Positions 13,024 through 13,243 of a stretch of 13,243 nucleotides of DNA are shown here, piece after piece (position 1 is the first letter of the stretch; every line of letters begins with the position of its first letter). Source of the stretch: Ruminococcus sp. UBA3767 (GTDB lineage: Bacteria; Bacillota; Clostridia; Oscillospirales; Ruminococcaceae); assembly GCA_002371625.1 (NCBI GenBank), contig DFFV01000113.1, positions 1-13,243 on the forward strand. The letters are read 5' to 3'. Under the pieces are notes generated by a model. That model saw only the letters and a program-made list of their open reading frames with translations, did not search any database and was not told the DNA's origin. Position numbers and translations under genes: made by a program.

Positions 13024-13052
13024 TTGCAATCGCCTGCGCATTGTGGTATAAT
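13024..13052 (+). promoter_or_regulatory. Promoter of the glutamine tRNA genes
   Basis: TTGCAA (13024-13029) is 17 bases from a perfect TATAAT (13047-13052). Transcription would begin near 13059, giving a 5' tRNA leader of about 59 bases to be removed by RNase P. Confidence 0.85.
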
Positions 13053-13117
13053 GATTAAGCTGTCTGAGGAGATGAACTTAGACGGATCAACTCAGGAAGC
13101 TGTGATACCCTTCATTT

Positions 13118-13193
13118 TGGGATATAGCCAAGAGGTAAGGCAGCGGACTTTGACTCCGTCATTTCGATGGTTCGAATCCATCTATCCCAGCCA
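13118..13193 (+). tRNA. tRNA-Gln (anticodon TTG)
   Basis: The acceptor 5' strand TGGGATA (13118-13124) pairs with TATCCCA (13183-13189). The discriminator is G13190 and CCA is encoded (13191-13193). The D-arm contains GCCAAGAGGTAAGGC. The anticodon loop CTTTGAC (13148-13154) holds TTG at 13150-13152, reading CAA and, by wobble, CAG. The T-arm carries GGTTCGAATCC. The U1-A72 first pair is characteristic of glutamine tRNAs. Confidence 0.95.
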
Positions 13194-13201
13194 CATTATA
13201 T

Positions 13202-13243
13202 TGGGGTGTCGCCAAGTGGTAAGGCAACGGACTCTGACTCCGT
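13202..13243 (+). tRNA. tRNA-Gln (anticodon CTG), 5' part, cut by window end
   Basis: The gene begins TGGGGTG 8 bases after the CCA of the preceding tRNA. It has the D-arm GCCAAGTGGTAAGGC and the anticodon loop CTCTGAC (13232-13238), with CTG at 13234-13236 reading CAG. The anticodon stem is complete; the T-arm and 3' acceptor strand are beyond the window. It is closely similar to the first tRNA, as expected of a duplicated glutamine isoacceptor, and is probably cotranscribed with it. Confidence 0.9.

Noticed and set aside
13057..13103. AAGCTGT direct repeat and CTGAG/CTCAG pairing in the tRNA leader, considered as a T-box or attachment site
   Set aside because: The elements are short, match no known leader RNA, and no integrase or mobile gene is nearby.
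13071..13243. An ATG frame that stays open through both tRNA genes to the window end, with GAGGAG directly before it
   Set aside because: The frame lies mostly inside two clear tRNA genes, the ribosome-site-like bases abut the ATG with no spacing, and the repeated peptide simply reflects tRNA similarity.

Overview
The window looks like a chromosomal segment from an anaerobic, low-to-moderate-GC Clostridia bacterium of the Ruminococcus type (Oscillospiraceae). The pointers are a 56-residue clostridial 2[4Fe-4S] ferredoxin, an indolepyruvate:ferredoxin oxidoreductase, Ala/Thr/Lys linkers like those in ruminococcal secreted proteins, strong AGGAGG-type ribosome sites, clear sigma-A promoters (TTGnnn-17-TATAAT), and tRNA genes with encoded CCA. 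The genus is an inference from style, not a proven assignment.

Layout. Bases 1-771 (minus strand) hold a small operon of unknown function: a 174-residue hypothetical protein followed by the start of a membrane protein cut by the window edge. Divergent from it, bases 797-5044 hold an aromatic-acid operon: iorA, iorB, a phenylacetate-CoA ligase (PaaK type) and a tandem-ACT-domain protein. A ferredoxin gene follows, with its own promoter and a strong terminator. Together these encode what is needed to interconvert aryl-2-oxoacids, aryl-CoAs and aryl-acetates with ferredoxin as electron carrier. The direction may be oxidative (amino-acid catabolism) or reductive (scavenging phenylacetate or indoleacetate to make Phe or Trp, a known rumen-bacterial activity).

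Bases 5412-6525 encode a membrane-anchored transglutaminase-like protein on a long Ala/Thr/Lys stalk. It is preceded by a consensus promoter with an 11-bp-phased repeat array just upstream. A bidirectional terminator separates it from a convergent VOC/PhnB-like gene whose promoter is overlapped by a perfect 7-9-7 palindrome.

Bases 7096-9265 hold an OmpR-type response regulator and a histidine kinase (TTG start) with their own terminator. Bases 9280-12979 hold a surface or polyphosphate-type cluster: a VTC-domain protein, a DUF4956 membrane protein, a possible 27-residue peptide, and a large lipoprotein with repetitive beta-helix-like (DUF4353-type) halves split by a Met/Gly/Gln-rich insert. 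Relatives of this cluster usually carry a CotH kinase gene; none is seen here. The two-component system sits immediately upstream and shares a 10-bp promoter motif with the cluster, so it may control it. The window ends in two tandem glutamine tRNA genes (TTG, then CTG truncated) behind a consensus promoter.
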